From assembly GCA_019746425.1 (NCBI GenBank), contig JAIERY010000336.1, positions 1 through 33,207 on the forward strand: a DNA stretch of 33,207 bases. Reading direction: 5' to 3'. Below are positions 1 to 7,222 of this stretch, in pieces; position 1 is the first letter of the stretch, and each line of letters starts with the position of its first letter. Under the pieces are notes generated by a model. It saw nothing but the letters and a program-made list of their open reading frames with translations, made no database searches and was not told the origin of the DNA. The position numbers and the translations under genes were made by a program. This stretch comes from Cytophagaceae bacterium (GTDB lineage Bacteria; Bacteroidota; Bacteroidia; Cytophagales; Cytophagaceae).

Positions 1-623
1 TTCTTTCAGATGAAGGATATCTTTGCGAGTCGGCGGCAAACTATGAAGAAGGCATAGATAAAATCGGCGTATACAATTACGACTGCTTTGTCGTAGACAT
101 TATGCTGCCAGGAGGGAGCGGTCTGGATCTGATTAAAGAGATTAAAAATAAAAATTCAGAAGCTGGCATCATCATCGTTTCAGCAAAAAATTCTATAGAA
201 GACAGAATTGTAGGACTTGACCTGGGATCGGATGATTATTTAACCAAGCCCTTTCACCTGCCCGAACTGAATGCCCGGATCAAATCGATCATAAGGAGAA
301 GAAGTTTTAAAGGCAGCAATGAAATAGTTTTCAATGAAATAAGAATTAATGCCAACTCGAGGCAGACATTTGTCAATGATAAAGAAATCCTTCTTACCGG
401 AAAGGAATATGACCTTTTGCTTTTTTTTATAGCCAACAAAGGCCGTGTTATTGCCAAGGATTCCATTGCTGAACATTTGTGGGGAGATTATATGGACCAG
501 GCAGACTCTTTCGATTTTATTTATACCCATATTAAAAACCTCAGGAAAAAGCTTATTCAGAACGGGGCAAAAGATTATCTGAACACTGTATATGGAATAG
601 GTTATAAATTTGCCTCCGAATGA
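1..623 (+). CDS. OmpR/PhoB-family response regulator (5' end outside window)
   Basis: DNA-binding response regulator of a two-component system. The reading frame is open from position 3, so the gene starts upstream. By comparison with the family, about 20 N-terminal residues, including the first acidic pocket residues, are missing. The first ATG in view (102) is internal, because the preceding codons encode the receiver phosphoacceptor (VVDIMLPGGSG, Asp codon 96-98). The conserved Thr/Ser position (VSAKN) and Lys (LTKPF) of the receiver follow. The last ~95 residues form a winged-helix effector domain (LLTGKEYDLLLFF ... SDFIYTHIKNLRKKL-like, ending YGIGYKF), typical of OmpR/PhoB. The stop overlaps the ATG of the downstream histidine kinase by 4 bases, so the two are translationally coupled and almost certainly cognate. 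The signal and regulon cannot be read from the sequence. Confidence 0.95.
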   Translation, partial: LSDEGYLCESAANYEEGIDKIGVYNYDCFVVDIMLPGGSGLDLIKEIKNKNSEAGIIIVSAKNSIEDRIVGLDLGSDDYLTKPFHLPELNARIKSIIRRRSFKGSNEIVFNEIRINANSRQTFVNDKEILLTGKEYDLLLFFIANKGRVIAKDSIAEHLWGDYMDQADSFDFIYTHIKNLRKKLIQNGAKDYLNTVYGIGYKFASE

Positions 624-1873
624 AACTCATTCACAAAACATCACAGTATTACCTGGTATATACCTTATCCATTCTTTCAGCAGGTACTGTTGCTTTTTAT
701 TTACTTATCAAGATAGTACTGATGGATAGTATTGATGAAGCGCTGCATCAGGAGGAAATTCAGATTATACAAAACCTTGCTTATGAAAAAGATTTTGACA
801 GCTTGCGCCCCAGCGAAAATATTTATATCAGAAAGGTACGCAAGAAGGAAAGTGGTGATGAAAAATATACCACAATTCAGGTATACGATACGCTGCAGAA
901 TTTAATGGACTACCGGCAGTTGAAGAAGGTATATCAAAAAGATAATAAGTATTATGAAATTACTGTAAGGCAATCTATGGGAGAAGCAGAAGCGCTCTTA
1001 TCCAGCCTGATCCCGGCGGTAGTATTGCTTTTTTTGATAATTCTTACCGGCGTATTGTTTATGAACAACTACGTTTCCCGAAAAGTATGGAAACCCTTTT
1101 ATGACCTGATAGAAAAACTAAGAGACTACGACCCATTAAAAACGAAAGTCATTAAATACGAACATTCTGAAATTTCTGAATTCAATGAATTAAATCTCAG
1201 CGTAGAAAAAATGACTCATAAGATTTATCAGGACTTTCTCAATCAGAAAGAGTTTAATGAAAACTCTTCACATGAAATGCAAACCCCTGTGGCAATTATC
1301 CGAAATAAATTGGAACTGCTTATTCAATCGGGCAACCTGAAGGAAACGGAAATGCAGCTGATCGAGTCAATATTTGAGGCAGCGAAAAGATTATCATTAC
1401 TTAACAGGGGCTTATTGCTGATTTCTAAAATTGAAAACCAGCAATTTTCTGAAATTGAAAAAGTAGAAATGCAATTGATCGTTCAAAACTGCCTGAAAAA
1501 TTTTGACATGCAGATTGAAGATAAAAATATAAAAACAAAAATAAGCATCCTCAATCCCTGCAGCCTCAACTTTAATATTATCCTTGCCGACATACTGGTA
1601 AGCAATCTTGTATCCAATGCCATCAGGCATAATAAAAGAGACGGAAAGATTTATGTAGAACTTACAAAGTCATACCTGAAAATTGAAAATACAGGAACAC
1701 CATTGAAAGTATCTCCTGAAGTGCTTTTCGAAAGATTCCGCAAAAATTCAGACTCTGAATATTCAATCGGGCTGGGCTTGTCAATTGTAAAAAAGATATG
1801 TGATGCTTTCAATTTCAGGATCAACTATGTCAATGAGCATGACATTCATTCCATTGTGATAGAATTTCTGTGA
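620..1873 (+). CDS. Sensor histidine kinase, two transmembrane segments
   Basis: Membrane histidine kinase of 417 aa, partner of the overlapping OmpR-type regulator. It has one N-terminal membrane helix (about residues 10-35), a short extracytoplasmic region of about 85 residues and a second helix (about 130-150). The HisKA dimerisation helix follows with the H-box SSHEMQTP (phospho-His 218), then the catalytic ATPase domain with N-box LVSNAIRHN and G2 box GLGLSIVKKICD. The G1 region reads IENTGTP in place of the textbook DxGxG; an Asn here is a variant I believe is common in Bacteroidota kinases. The sensor region is too short for a recognised PAS or Cache fold, so the stimulus is unknown. 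Its stop codon directly abuts the convergent receiver gene, with no intergenic base. Confidence 0.94.
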   Translation: MKLIHKTSQYYLVYTLSILSAGTVAFYLLIKIVLMDSIDEALHQEEIQIIQNLAYEKDFDSLRPSENIYIRKVRKKESGDEKYTTIQVYDTLQNLMDYRQLKKVYQKDNKYYEITVRQSMGEAEALLSSLIPAVVLLFLIILTGVLFMNNYVSRKVWKPFYDLIEKLRDYDPLKTKVIKYEHSEISEFNELNLSVEKMTHKIYQDFLNQKEFNENSSHEMQTPVAIIRNKLELLIQSGNLKETEMQLIESIFEAAKRLSLLNRGLLLISKIENQQFSEIEKVEMQLIVQNCLKNFDMQIEDKNIKTKISILNPCSLNFNIILADILVSNLVSNAIRHNKRDGKIYVELTKSYLKIENTGTPLKVSPEVLFERFRKNSDSEYSIGLGLSIVKKICDAFNFRINYVNEHDIHSIVIEFL

Positions 1874-2263
1874 TTACAGAATGCTTAACAGCTTCTCTTC
1901 CGTAAGGGGTTTAGTAAGATAAGCTTCAACTCCCAGCTTCTCCAGTTTTTCTTTATCTCTTGGGTTTTCAGAAGCGGTTAGAACAACAATTTTTACTTTG
2001 TTATTGCTGTTGAAATTGATCTGGTTAAAAGACTCCATAAACTCTATTCCATTCATTTCCGGCATATTATTATCCAAGAGTATAAGTTCGGGATAGCCTT
2101 CCTGAAATGAGCAGCAGTTTTTTGCAAGATACAAAAGAGCTTCTTCGCCGTTTAGTGATGTTTTAATCTTACGGCATAAGCCGATCTTCTGAATAACCTT
2201 CTCTGTCAGAAAATTATTCACATTATCGTCATCTACCAGCAAAACACAATTCAGCGTCTTCAT
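1874..2263 (-). CDS. Single-domain CheY-like response regulator (receiver 1)
   Basis: Stand-alone receiver domain of 129 aa with no output domain. The acidic pocket is VDDD near the N terminus, the phosphoacceptor Asp lies in LILLDNNMPEMNG, the conserved Thr in VVLTAS and the Lys in LTKPLTEEKL. All residues needed for phosphorylation are therefore present. It is one of four paralogues in the next 2.2 kb, sharing the N-terminal (L)VDDDxVxNF and C-terminal KPLTEEKL signatures. Its stop is immediately adjacent to the stop of the histidine kinase on the other strand. A role as a phosphate shuttle or protein-interaction regulator is inferred; no partner is identified by sequence. Confidence 0.9.
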   Translation of the reverse strand: MKTLNCVLLVDDDNVNNFLTEKVIQKIGLCRKIKTSLNGEEALLYLAKNCCSFQEGYPELILLDNNMPEMNGIEFMESFNQINFNSNNKVKIVVLTASENPRDKEKLEKLGVEAYLTKPLTEEKLLSIL

Positions 2264-2305
2264 AGTGGCTCTTTGAACTTAAAACACTAAAAGAAAATAA
2301 TTAGT

Positions 2306-2677
2306 TTACTTTTTTCCTGAACCGGGCTGGTATCTCACGAAGAGATAGAGGTAAGTTACCCTTGCATACCTGAAAATTACCGGCCAAAGAATCAGTAAAA
2401 TTATACTGTTAATCACCAGAAAGCCGGCACCGGAAATATTCAACGCTTTTTCAATGATGAAATAATTCATAATGCTCATGGCAATGCAAATAAAATAACT
2501 GGCATACATAGCGCCATAGTAAAAGCCGGGTTCGGGAGTAGGAGGCTGTCCGCAGACAGCGCATTCTGCCGGCATTTTAGAAAGCATTTTAAAATTATAA
2601 GGATTTTTATCAATAAAAAGATCTCCCTTATGGCAGCGGGGGCATTTCATTTTCAATATAAAAATCAGTGCAGGCAT
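2306..2677 (-). CDS. DUF983 family small membrane protein with zinc-ribbon-like N terminus
   Basis: A 123-aa protein of the DUF983 family, function unknown. The N-terminal part has two CxxC pairs (CPRC at residues 12-15 and CAVC near 39-42), a probable zinc ribbon. This is followed by the family-typical GxxYGAMYASYF segment and two hydrophobic helices (about 57-77 and 81-102). The chosen start fits translational coupling: the upstream receiver gene ends in TAA and this ATG follows after one base (TAATATG on the minus strand). A second in-frame ATG at 2648-2650 (MKCPRC) would match the shorter family N terminus and cannot be excluded. Lying inside a receiver cluster, it may be co-transcribed with receiver 2, but no functional link is known. 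Confidence 0.85.
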   Translation of the reverse strand: MPALIFILKMKCPRCHKGDLFIDKNPYNFKMLSKMPAECAVCGQPPTPEPGFYYGAMYASYFICIAMSIMNYFIIEKALNISGAGFLVINSIILLILWPVIFRYARVTYLYLFVRYQPGSGKK

Positions 2678-2678
2678 A

Positions 2679-3098
2679 TTAAGCTGTTTGGCCGTAAGAA
2701 TGATTGTTAAAATATTTATCCAATATAGAAATAAACTTCTCTTCTGTCAGCGGCTTGGCAATAAGATGTGAATTTCCTGACTGGAATAGTTTGTCCATAT
2801 CCCTGATATGGGAAGAAGTGGTGAGCATTACGATAATCACTTTCTCACTCAGATTCAATTTTTGAAATTCTTCCAGGAATTCAAAACCATCCATTACAGG
2901 CATATTGATATCCAGTAATATCAGTTGTGGAACAGGAGCATTGCTGGCAAGGCAATTCTTCATATAATTCAGTCCTTCAAAACCATTAGGACAGTTATCT
3001 ACCTGATACAAAAGATTAATCCTGTTGATCAGCTTCTTATTTATATAGTTAGTAACCTGATCATCCTCAATCAACAGAATATTCTTCAATTTCCTCAT
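2679..3098 (-). CDS. Single-domain CheY-like response regulator (receiver 2)
   Basis: Stand-alone receiver of 139 aa. The acidic pocket is IEDD, the phosphoacceptor Asp lies in LILLDINMPVMDG, the switch Thr in VMLTTSS and the conserved Lys in IAKPLTEEKF. It keeps the family C-terminal signature but has a longer tail (KYFNNHSYGQTA) than its three neighbours. It lies directly upstream of the DUF983 gene with a one-base gap, which suggests a two-gene transcript. No output domain, HPt or kinase is fused to it. Confidence 0.9.
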   Translation of the reverse strand: MRKLKNILLIEDDQVTNYINKKLINRINLLYQVDNCPNGFEGLNYMKNCLASNAPVPQLILLDINMPVMDGFEFLEEFQKLNLSEKVIIVMLTTSSHIRDMDKLFQSGNSHLIAKPLTEEKFISILDKYFNNHSYGQTA

Positions 3099-3178
3099 TT
3101 TAAAAAAGAAACATTAAAGGAAGTCCTATATTAAAAACGAGTATTTCCTATCAAAAATTCTGATAAAATGAATAATGT

Positions 3179-3565
3179 TTAAACGGATTCTTTTTCTAAA
3201 ACGGATACTAATTTTTCATTGGTAAGAGGTTTCTGAATTACGTGAGAAAAACCCAGGTCGTCCAGAGACTTTTTCTGCTTTTGCCCTATATGGCCGGTAA
3301 GAAGCACCACTTTAATTTTCTTACCCAGTACCATTTTTTTGAAATGCTTTAAAAAGTTAATGCCATCCATCTCGGGCATGTTTATATCCAGAAAAATTAA
3401 TTCCGGACACGGATTTTTTTCTTCTGAAAGATAGGTGAGAGCCTCTTCCCCATTGCGTACAGATTTAATATTTTGTGCAATATTGGCTCTTTTGAGCATA
3501 CGTTCCGTAACAAAATTATTTACGTAATCGTCGTCGACAAGTAAAACGGTTTTGTATTGAGACAT
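3179..3565 (-). CDS. Single-domain CheY-like response regulator (receiver 3)
   Basis: Stand-alone receiver of 128 aa with acidic pocket VDDD, phosphoacceptor Asp in LIFLDINMPEMDG, switch Thr in VVLLTGH and Lys in IQKPLTNEKL. It is closest in architecture to receiver 1 (same length; VDDDYVNNFVTERM versus VDDDNVNNFLTEKV). About 80 bases separate it from receiver 2 and about 50 from receiver 4, so it may have its own promoter or be read through from receiver 4. All phosphotransfer residues are intact. Confidence 0.9.
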   Translation of the reverse strand: MSQYKTVLLVDDDYVNNFVTERMLKRANIAQNIKSVRNGEEALTYLSEEKNPCPELIFLDINMPEMDGINFLKHFKKMVLGKKIKVVLLTGHIGQKQKKSLDDLGFSHVIQKPLTNEKLVSVLEKESV

Positions 3566-3615
3566 TTGGTTCTAGATTTTATCCAAGGAGCTTTGGGAAT
3601 CCTTGTATATAGAAC

Positions 3616-4005
3616 CTAGTTCTCTTTGAAAAGTTTTAAAATGTTGATAAGCTTTTCTTCGGTAAGGGGTTTTACAATAAAATCTTGGAAGCCTATGCCT
3701 TTCAGCATTTCAACATCTTTCTGGGTAAAGGAAGCGGTGTATATAATGATACGGGTCTTATGTTTGTCCATGTTCAATTCCCTGAACGTTTCAATAAACT
3801 CAAAGCCATCCATTACAGGCATATTGATGTCAAGGAAAATAATCTCGGGGAAATCCTCGGTTTCTTTAAGGAATTTTAAAGCTTCGTCCCCATTACGGCA
3901 GAAGGAGACATTATTGCATACATTTAATTTATTAAGTAAATGATCGGCTATGAAATTACTTACATAATCATCATCTACCAGTAATACATGCTTGAATTTG
4001 TACAT
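3616..4005 (-). CDS. Single-domain CheY-like response regulator (receiver 4)
   Basis: Stand-alone receiver of about 129 aa. Acidic pocket VDDD, phosphoacceptor Asp in IIFLDINMPVMDG, switch Thr in IIYTASF and Lys in IVKPLTEEKL are all present. The ATG at 4003-4005 (MYKFKHVLLVDDD) is chosen because it reproduces the N-terminal length of its paralogues. An in-frame ATG at 4053 would add 16 hydrophobic residues (GLSTIIFIFASLYIP) but lies inside the hairpin that follows the acyl-CoA-binding protein gene, so it is probably not used. This is the first gene of the minus-strand receiver series. Confidence 0.88.
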   Translation of the reverse strand: MYKFKHVLLVDDDYVSNFIADHLLNKLNVCNNVSFCRNGDEALKFLKETEDFPEIIFLDINMPVMDGFEFIETFRELNMDKHKTRIIIYTASFTQKDVEMLKGIGFQDFIVKPLTEEKLINILKLFKEN

Positions 4006-4045
4006 GGGGATATATAATGAGGCAAAGATAAAAATAATAGTTGAT

Positions 4046-4072
4046 AGTCCCATAGTCTGTGGACCATGGACT
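4046..4072 (-). terminator. Hairpin between acyl-CoA-binding protein gene and receiver 4
   Basis: An imperfect stem: AGTCC at 4046-4050 pairs with GGACT at 4068-4072, with further pairing AT/AT and GTC/GAC around a TGTG loop, one bulge and one mismatch. On the minus strand it lies just after the stop of the acyl-CoA-binding protein gene and is followed by a T-rich run, so it may terminate that transcript. The stem is moderate and the T run imperfect. Confidence 0.4.
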
Positions 4073-4076
4073 TATA

Positions 4077-4331
4077 TTATTTGGCGAAATCCTGCACCGC
4101 CTGAATATACCGCTTCATCGCCTCTTCTTTTGAAATACCTTTTAAAGCTTCCCACGCATTGTGTTTTGCAATCCCCTTAAAGTCAAACATATTTGCAGGC
4201 TTTTCAATATTTACATCTCCTTCCGTTGCCTGTTTATACAAGCTGTACAGCTTTAAGAGATTTTCATTGGACTGCTCTGGAAGCTGTTTGGACTTAGCGA
4301 CCGCACTTTCAAATTCTTTCTGTAGATCCAT
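4077..4331 (-). CDS. Acyl-CoA-binding protein (ACBP)
   Basis: Small cytosolic protein of 84 aa that binds and buffers long-chain acyl-CoA esters. The four-helix ACBP fold is recognisable from its hallmark segments: LLKLYSLYKQATEGDVN (the YKQAT-GD signature, about residues 25-41), FDFKGIAKHNAWEALKGIS and SKEEAMKRYI. Length matches the family (85-90 aa). ACBPs are mainly eukaryotic but also occur in Bacteroidota. It stands alone, with about 25 bases to the next receiver start region and about 40 to the GH92 stop; no fatty-acid genes adjoin it. A hairpin follows its stop. Sure of the family; the physiological role here is inferred. Confidence 0.92.
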   Translation of the reverse strand: MDLQKEFESAVAKSKQLPEQSNENLLKLYSLYKQATEGDVNIEKPANMFDFKGIAKHNAWEALKGISKEEAMKRYIQAVQDFAK

Positions 4332-4372
4332 GTTTTTTTTATTTACAAATTAATTTAATCTTTATAATAATT

Positions 4373-6649
4373 CTAATGACTTTTACCCATCTCTATGATC
4401 AGTTTGCCCCCATTCACTATATCCCAATGACCAATCTGCTGTTTATCAAACTTTTTCCCGTTAAGCAAAGCATTCTGAATAAATTTATTTTCCGGAGAAT
4501 TGTTTTTCGTCTCAATTACAAACTCTTTCCCTTTGTAATATTTTGGATTTAACTGAATGGTAATTTTATCAAAAACCGGACTGCATATTTCATACCACTC
4601 GCTTGCAGGGCAAGAGGGGTAAAATCCAATAGCCCCCAGCACATAAAAAGCTGATATCGTCCCACAATCATCGTTACCGGGAATTCCGGAAGGAGTAATA
4701 TCAAAATTTGTTTCCATCTGGTTTCTTACTTGCTGTTGCGTGCGCCATCCTTCACCTTTCACGTAAGCATAGAGAAAAGGATAAGCCATGTCCGGTTCAT
4801 TCCATAAGTTGTATTGTTTTTTCTCAAAACACTCATCAAGCTTCTGTACGAATTTTTTTTCACCGCCCATCAGCGAAATCAATCCAGGAATATCATGCGG
4901 CACAAAAAAATTATAATGCCATGCGTTGCCTTCCACAAAACCCGGTCCGCCTGCGCCGGGAAAATCCAGGTCTGTTCCCTGCACGGTATCAGGATTAAAT
5001 GGACTATACCATGCGCCGTTTTTCATTTTAGGTCTTAAAAATCCTGTCCGCGGATCGTAAAGGTTTCTGTAAAACATAGATCGCCTTAAAAACTCTTCGT
5101 GTTCCTTTTCCTTTCCAAGAGCCTTTGCATATTGCGCCAGAGACCAGTCGGCAAAATTATATTCCAGCGTAGTAGACACTGCACCCCAAAGCCATTCACC
5201 TTTGTCGTCCATAGGAATGTAGCGGTATTTTAAATAAGACCGCAGCCCTGGCCTGATCACTGGATCTGTCTGGGTAGCATTTGTCATCATCGCTTCAAAA
5301 GCCTTCTCTGTACTAAAATCTTTTATCCCTTTGATATAAGTGTCGGCGATCACCGGAAAAGAAGGATCACCCACCATGGTGAATGTTTCTCCGCTTGCCA
5401 GTTCCCATTTAGGCAGCCTGCCCGACTCTTCATACATTCCAACCAGTGACTGTACCATATCTCTCTGCCTTTCCGGATATACCAGTGAAAAGAAAGGATG
5501 CACATTGCGGTAGGTATCCCAGAGTGAAAATACTGTATACCTTGTATATCCTTCTGCTTTCAGAATCTTCCCTCCCGCATGATTTGGATAAGTTCTCATG
5601 GACTGATATTCTCCATTGACATCGCTGAATATATTGGGATGCATGAGCATATGATACAAACCTGTATAAAATATTTGTTTCTGCTTTTGGCTGCCTCCCT
5701 CCACTTTTACTCTTGACAGATCTTTCTCCCATGCCTCCCGCGCTTTACTCCACACTTTTTCAAATTCAAATCCGTTTTGCTCAGCGTTCAGATTTTCCCT
5801 GGCATTTTTGATACTTACATAAGAGATTCCCACCTTCACTAAAATTGATTCGTCTTTGCCGGTTTTAAAAGTAAAGTATGCACCGAAATTATCCCCGCCG
5901 TTTTCTTTTTTATCGCTGAGTTTTTTATCCGTCCATGTTCCGGTTTTAATGGCAGGTTTGCTGAATTGCGCCACAAAATAAACTGCATGAAAACTTTTTC
6001 CGTAACAAAAGTCTCCGCTATAGTTAAAGCCTTCCACTTCAGTATCGGAGATTATTTTCACCATACCTTTTTGGGGCGGCATAGAAACCAGCTTAGGCAT
6101 TACTCCCTGCGTAAGGTCAAGCATAATATTGGATGAATCGCCGGCTGTGTGAAATGTATACCTGCTTAAGCCGCTCCTGGTAGTAGCCGTCATCTCGGCT
6201 GTAACATCCGGACCATTAAGATCCACTTTATAATATCCGGGTGACGCCACTTCATTACTGAAGCGTGATCTGTTGAATCCCAAATCGGGAATAATTTTAC
6301 CCCGGCCAGGCATAAGCACTATGTTGCCCAAATCCTGGCAGCCTACGCCACTCAGATGCACATGCCCAAAGCCATATATGTATTCTTTACCGTAATAGTA
6401 TCCGCTGGGCGCCATAGAATCTGTATGCGGGCTTACAGATACCATACCAAAGGGGAGCACCGCACCTGGATAAGTATTACCGCCGCTGGTTGTTCCAATC
6501 ATAGGATTTCCCACCGACGAGCTTCCGATAAATGGATTTACAAAATCACATACTGATTTAGCTGCAGAATCAGAAGAAACTGATATTGACTTCTCCTGTG
6601 TCTGACAGGAAAAGAACGATACTAAAATAATAAGGTAAAAATATTTCAT
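4373..6649 (-). CDS. GH92 family alpha-mannosidase, predicted lipoprotein
   Basis: Glycoside hydrolase of family 92, calcium-dependent exo-alpha-mannosidases that usually act on N-glycan or yeast mannans. The start at 6649 gives a compact lipoprotein signal (MKYFYLIILVSFFSC, Cys 15 as lipidation site); an in-frame ATG 39 bases upstream would only add a hydrophilic leader. The N-terminal beta-sandwich signature VNPFIG ... GNTYPGAVLPFGMVSVSP and YIYGFGHVHLSGVGCQDLG is present. The (alpha/alpha)6 barrel shows FSLWDTYRNVHPFFSL, the catalytic-acid region LWNEPDMAYPFLY and the base/calcium region GNDDCGTISAFYV. Length (about 758 aa) is normal. It is an isolated enzyme with no SusC/SusD pair, sulfatase or other glycosidase in view, so it is not part of a visible polysaccharide utilisation locus. 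Confidence 0.95.
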   Translation of the reverse strand: MKYFYLIILVSFFSCQTQEKSISVSSDSAAKSVCDFVNPFIGSSSVGNPMIGTTSGGNTYPGAVLPFGMVSVSPHTDSMAPSGYYYGKEYIYGFGHVHLSGVGCQDLGNIVLMPGRGKIIPDLGFNRSRFSNEVASPGYYKVDLNGPDVTAEMTATTRSGLSRYTFHTAGDSSNIMLDLTQGVMPKLVSMPPQKGMVKIISDTEVEGFNYSGDFCYGKSFHAVYFVAQFSKPAIKTGTWTDKKLSDKKENGGDNFGAYFTFKTGKDESILVKVGISYVSIKNARENLNAEQNGFEFEKVWSKAREAWEKDLSRVKVEGGSQKQKQIFYTGLYHMLMHPNIFSDVNGEYQSMRTYPNHAGGKILKAEGYTRYTVFSLWDTYRNVHPFFSLVYPERQRDMVQSLVGMYEESGRLPKWELASGETFTMVGDPSFPVIADTYIKGIKDFSTEKAFEAMMTNATQTDPVIRPGLRSYLKYRYIPMDDKGEWLWGAVSTTLEYNFADWSLAQYAKALGKEKEHEEFLRRSMFYRNLYDPRTGFLRPKMKNGAWYSPFNPDTVQGTDLDFPGAGGPGFVEGNAWHYNFFVPHDIPGLISLMGGEKKFVQKLDECFEKKQYNLWNEPDMAYPFLYAYVKGEGWRTQQQVRNQMETNFDITPSGIPGNDDCGTISAFYVLGAIGFYPSCPASEWYEICSPVFDKITIQLNPKYYKGKEFVIETKNNSPENKFIQNALLNGKKFDKQQIGHWDIVNGGKLIIEMGKSH

Positions 6650-6761
6650 AGAAGAATTGAGGCGTAATTGGTTATTTGTTATAGACAATATAGGAAATAA
6701 TAAATATTATATAAAAAAATAGCCTCCGGGAAAGAGGAGGGATTAATTCATTTAACCCCCC

Positions 6762-7163
6762 TTAAAAATAAAACTGATCTTCTTTGTCTTCCAGCACTGC
6801 GGTGATATCGAATATCTGGTCTTTAATTCTGGGCAGATCATTTTCAATGACATACCAGAGTGCATGCGGATCGATTTCAATTTCCTGATCCCAGGTAGCA
6901 AACTGAAGATTTGTGAGCACATTCCAGTCTATATCACCGTAAGCTTCCTTAAACTCATCTGACAGCAATCTTGCCGCTACCCCAATCTCTCTCAGATGGT
7001 AAGTAATACCATCAATCACATGGTTCTGCTTTACGAATGTTTCGAATCTCATCCCGCCAATTATTGCTTCAGCTTCTTCAATTGACCTTACAATATCATA
7101 TAACTTAGCCTTATCATCTGCAAACCTGTCCATAAAACTCTTAATGTCTTTATTGAATAACAT
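6762..7163 (-). CDS. HepT/DUF86-like HEPN protein with erased catalytic motif
   Basis: A 133-aa all-helical protein resembling HepT (DUF86), the HEPN RNase toxin normally paired with the MntA nucleotidyltransferase antitoxin. The similarity is by eye: an N-terminal helix with IVRSIEEAEAIIGGM, then FETFV, a middle helix YHLREIGVAARLLSDEF (family: NLEIIGEAARRLSEEF), then IDWNVL and a C-terminal ALWYVIENDLPRIKDQI (family: VWEIVTEDLPELKEQI). The segment that in HepT carries RxxxxH-x-Y reads QFATWDQE here (residues 87-94): Arg is Gln, His is Asp, and the modifiable Tyr is Glu. No MntA-like gene is adjacent. It is therefore unlikely to be an active RNase; a structural or regulatory role is possible but unknown. 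Confidence 0.6.
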   Translation of the reverse strand: MLFNKDIKSFMDRFADDKAKLYDIVRSIEEAEAIIGGMRFETFVKQNHVIDGITYHLREIGVAARLLSDEFKEAYGDIDWNVLTNLQFATWDQEIEIDPHALWYVIENDLPRIKDQIFDITAVLEDKEDQFYF

Positions 7164-7176
7164 TCGGAAAATTGGA

Positions 7177-7206
7177 TTTGTTACCCGGATTAATTCTTTA
7201 TTTTAG
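7177..7206 (+). promoter_or_regulatory. Bacteroidota-type promoter candidate for the RNA methyltransferase operon
   Basis: TTTG at 7177-7180 and TATTTTAG at 7199-7206 are separated by 18 bases. The known Bacteroidota housekeeping consensus is TTTG / TAnnTTTG with about 19 bases between, so the match has one mismatch in the -7 element. Transcription would begin about 10 bases before the ATG at 7223. The divergent gene at 7163 lies on the other side of this 59-base spacer. Confidence 0.4.
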
Positions 7207-7222
7207 CAGAAATTTTCATTGA

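Noticed and set aside
4373-6649. Polysaccharide utilisation locus around the GH92 enzyme
   Set aside because: No SusC/TonB receptor, SusD, sulfatase, sensor or second glycosidase is encoded nearby; neighbours are an acyl-CoA-binding protein and a HEPN-like protein.
6762-7163. Active HepT-MntA toxin-antitoxin module
   Set aside because: The RxxxxHxY site is fully replaced and no nucleotidyltransferase gene is adjacent on either side, so an active module is not supported.
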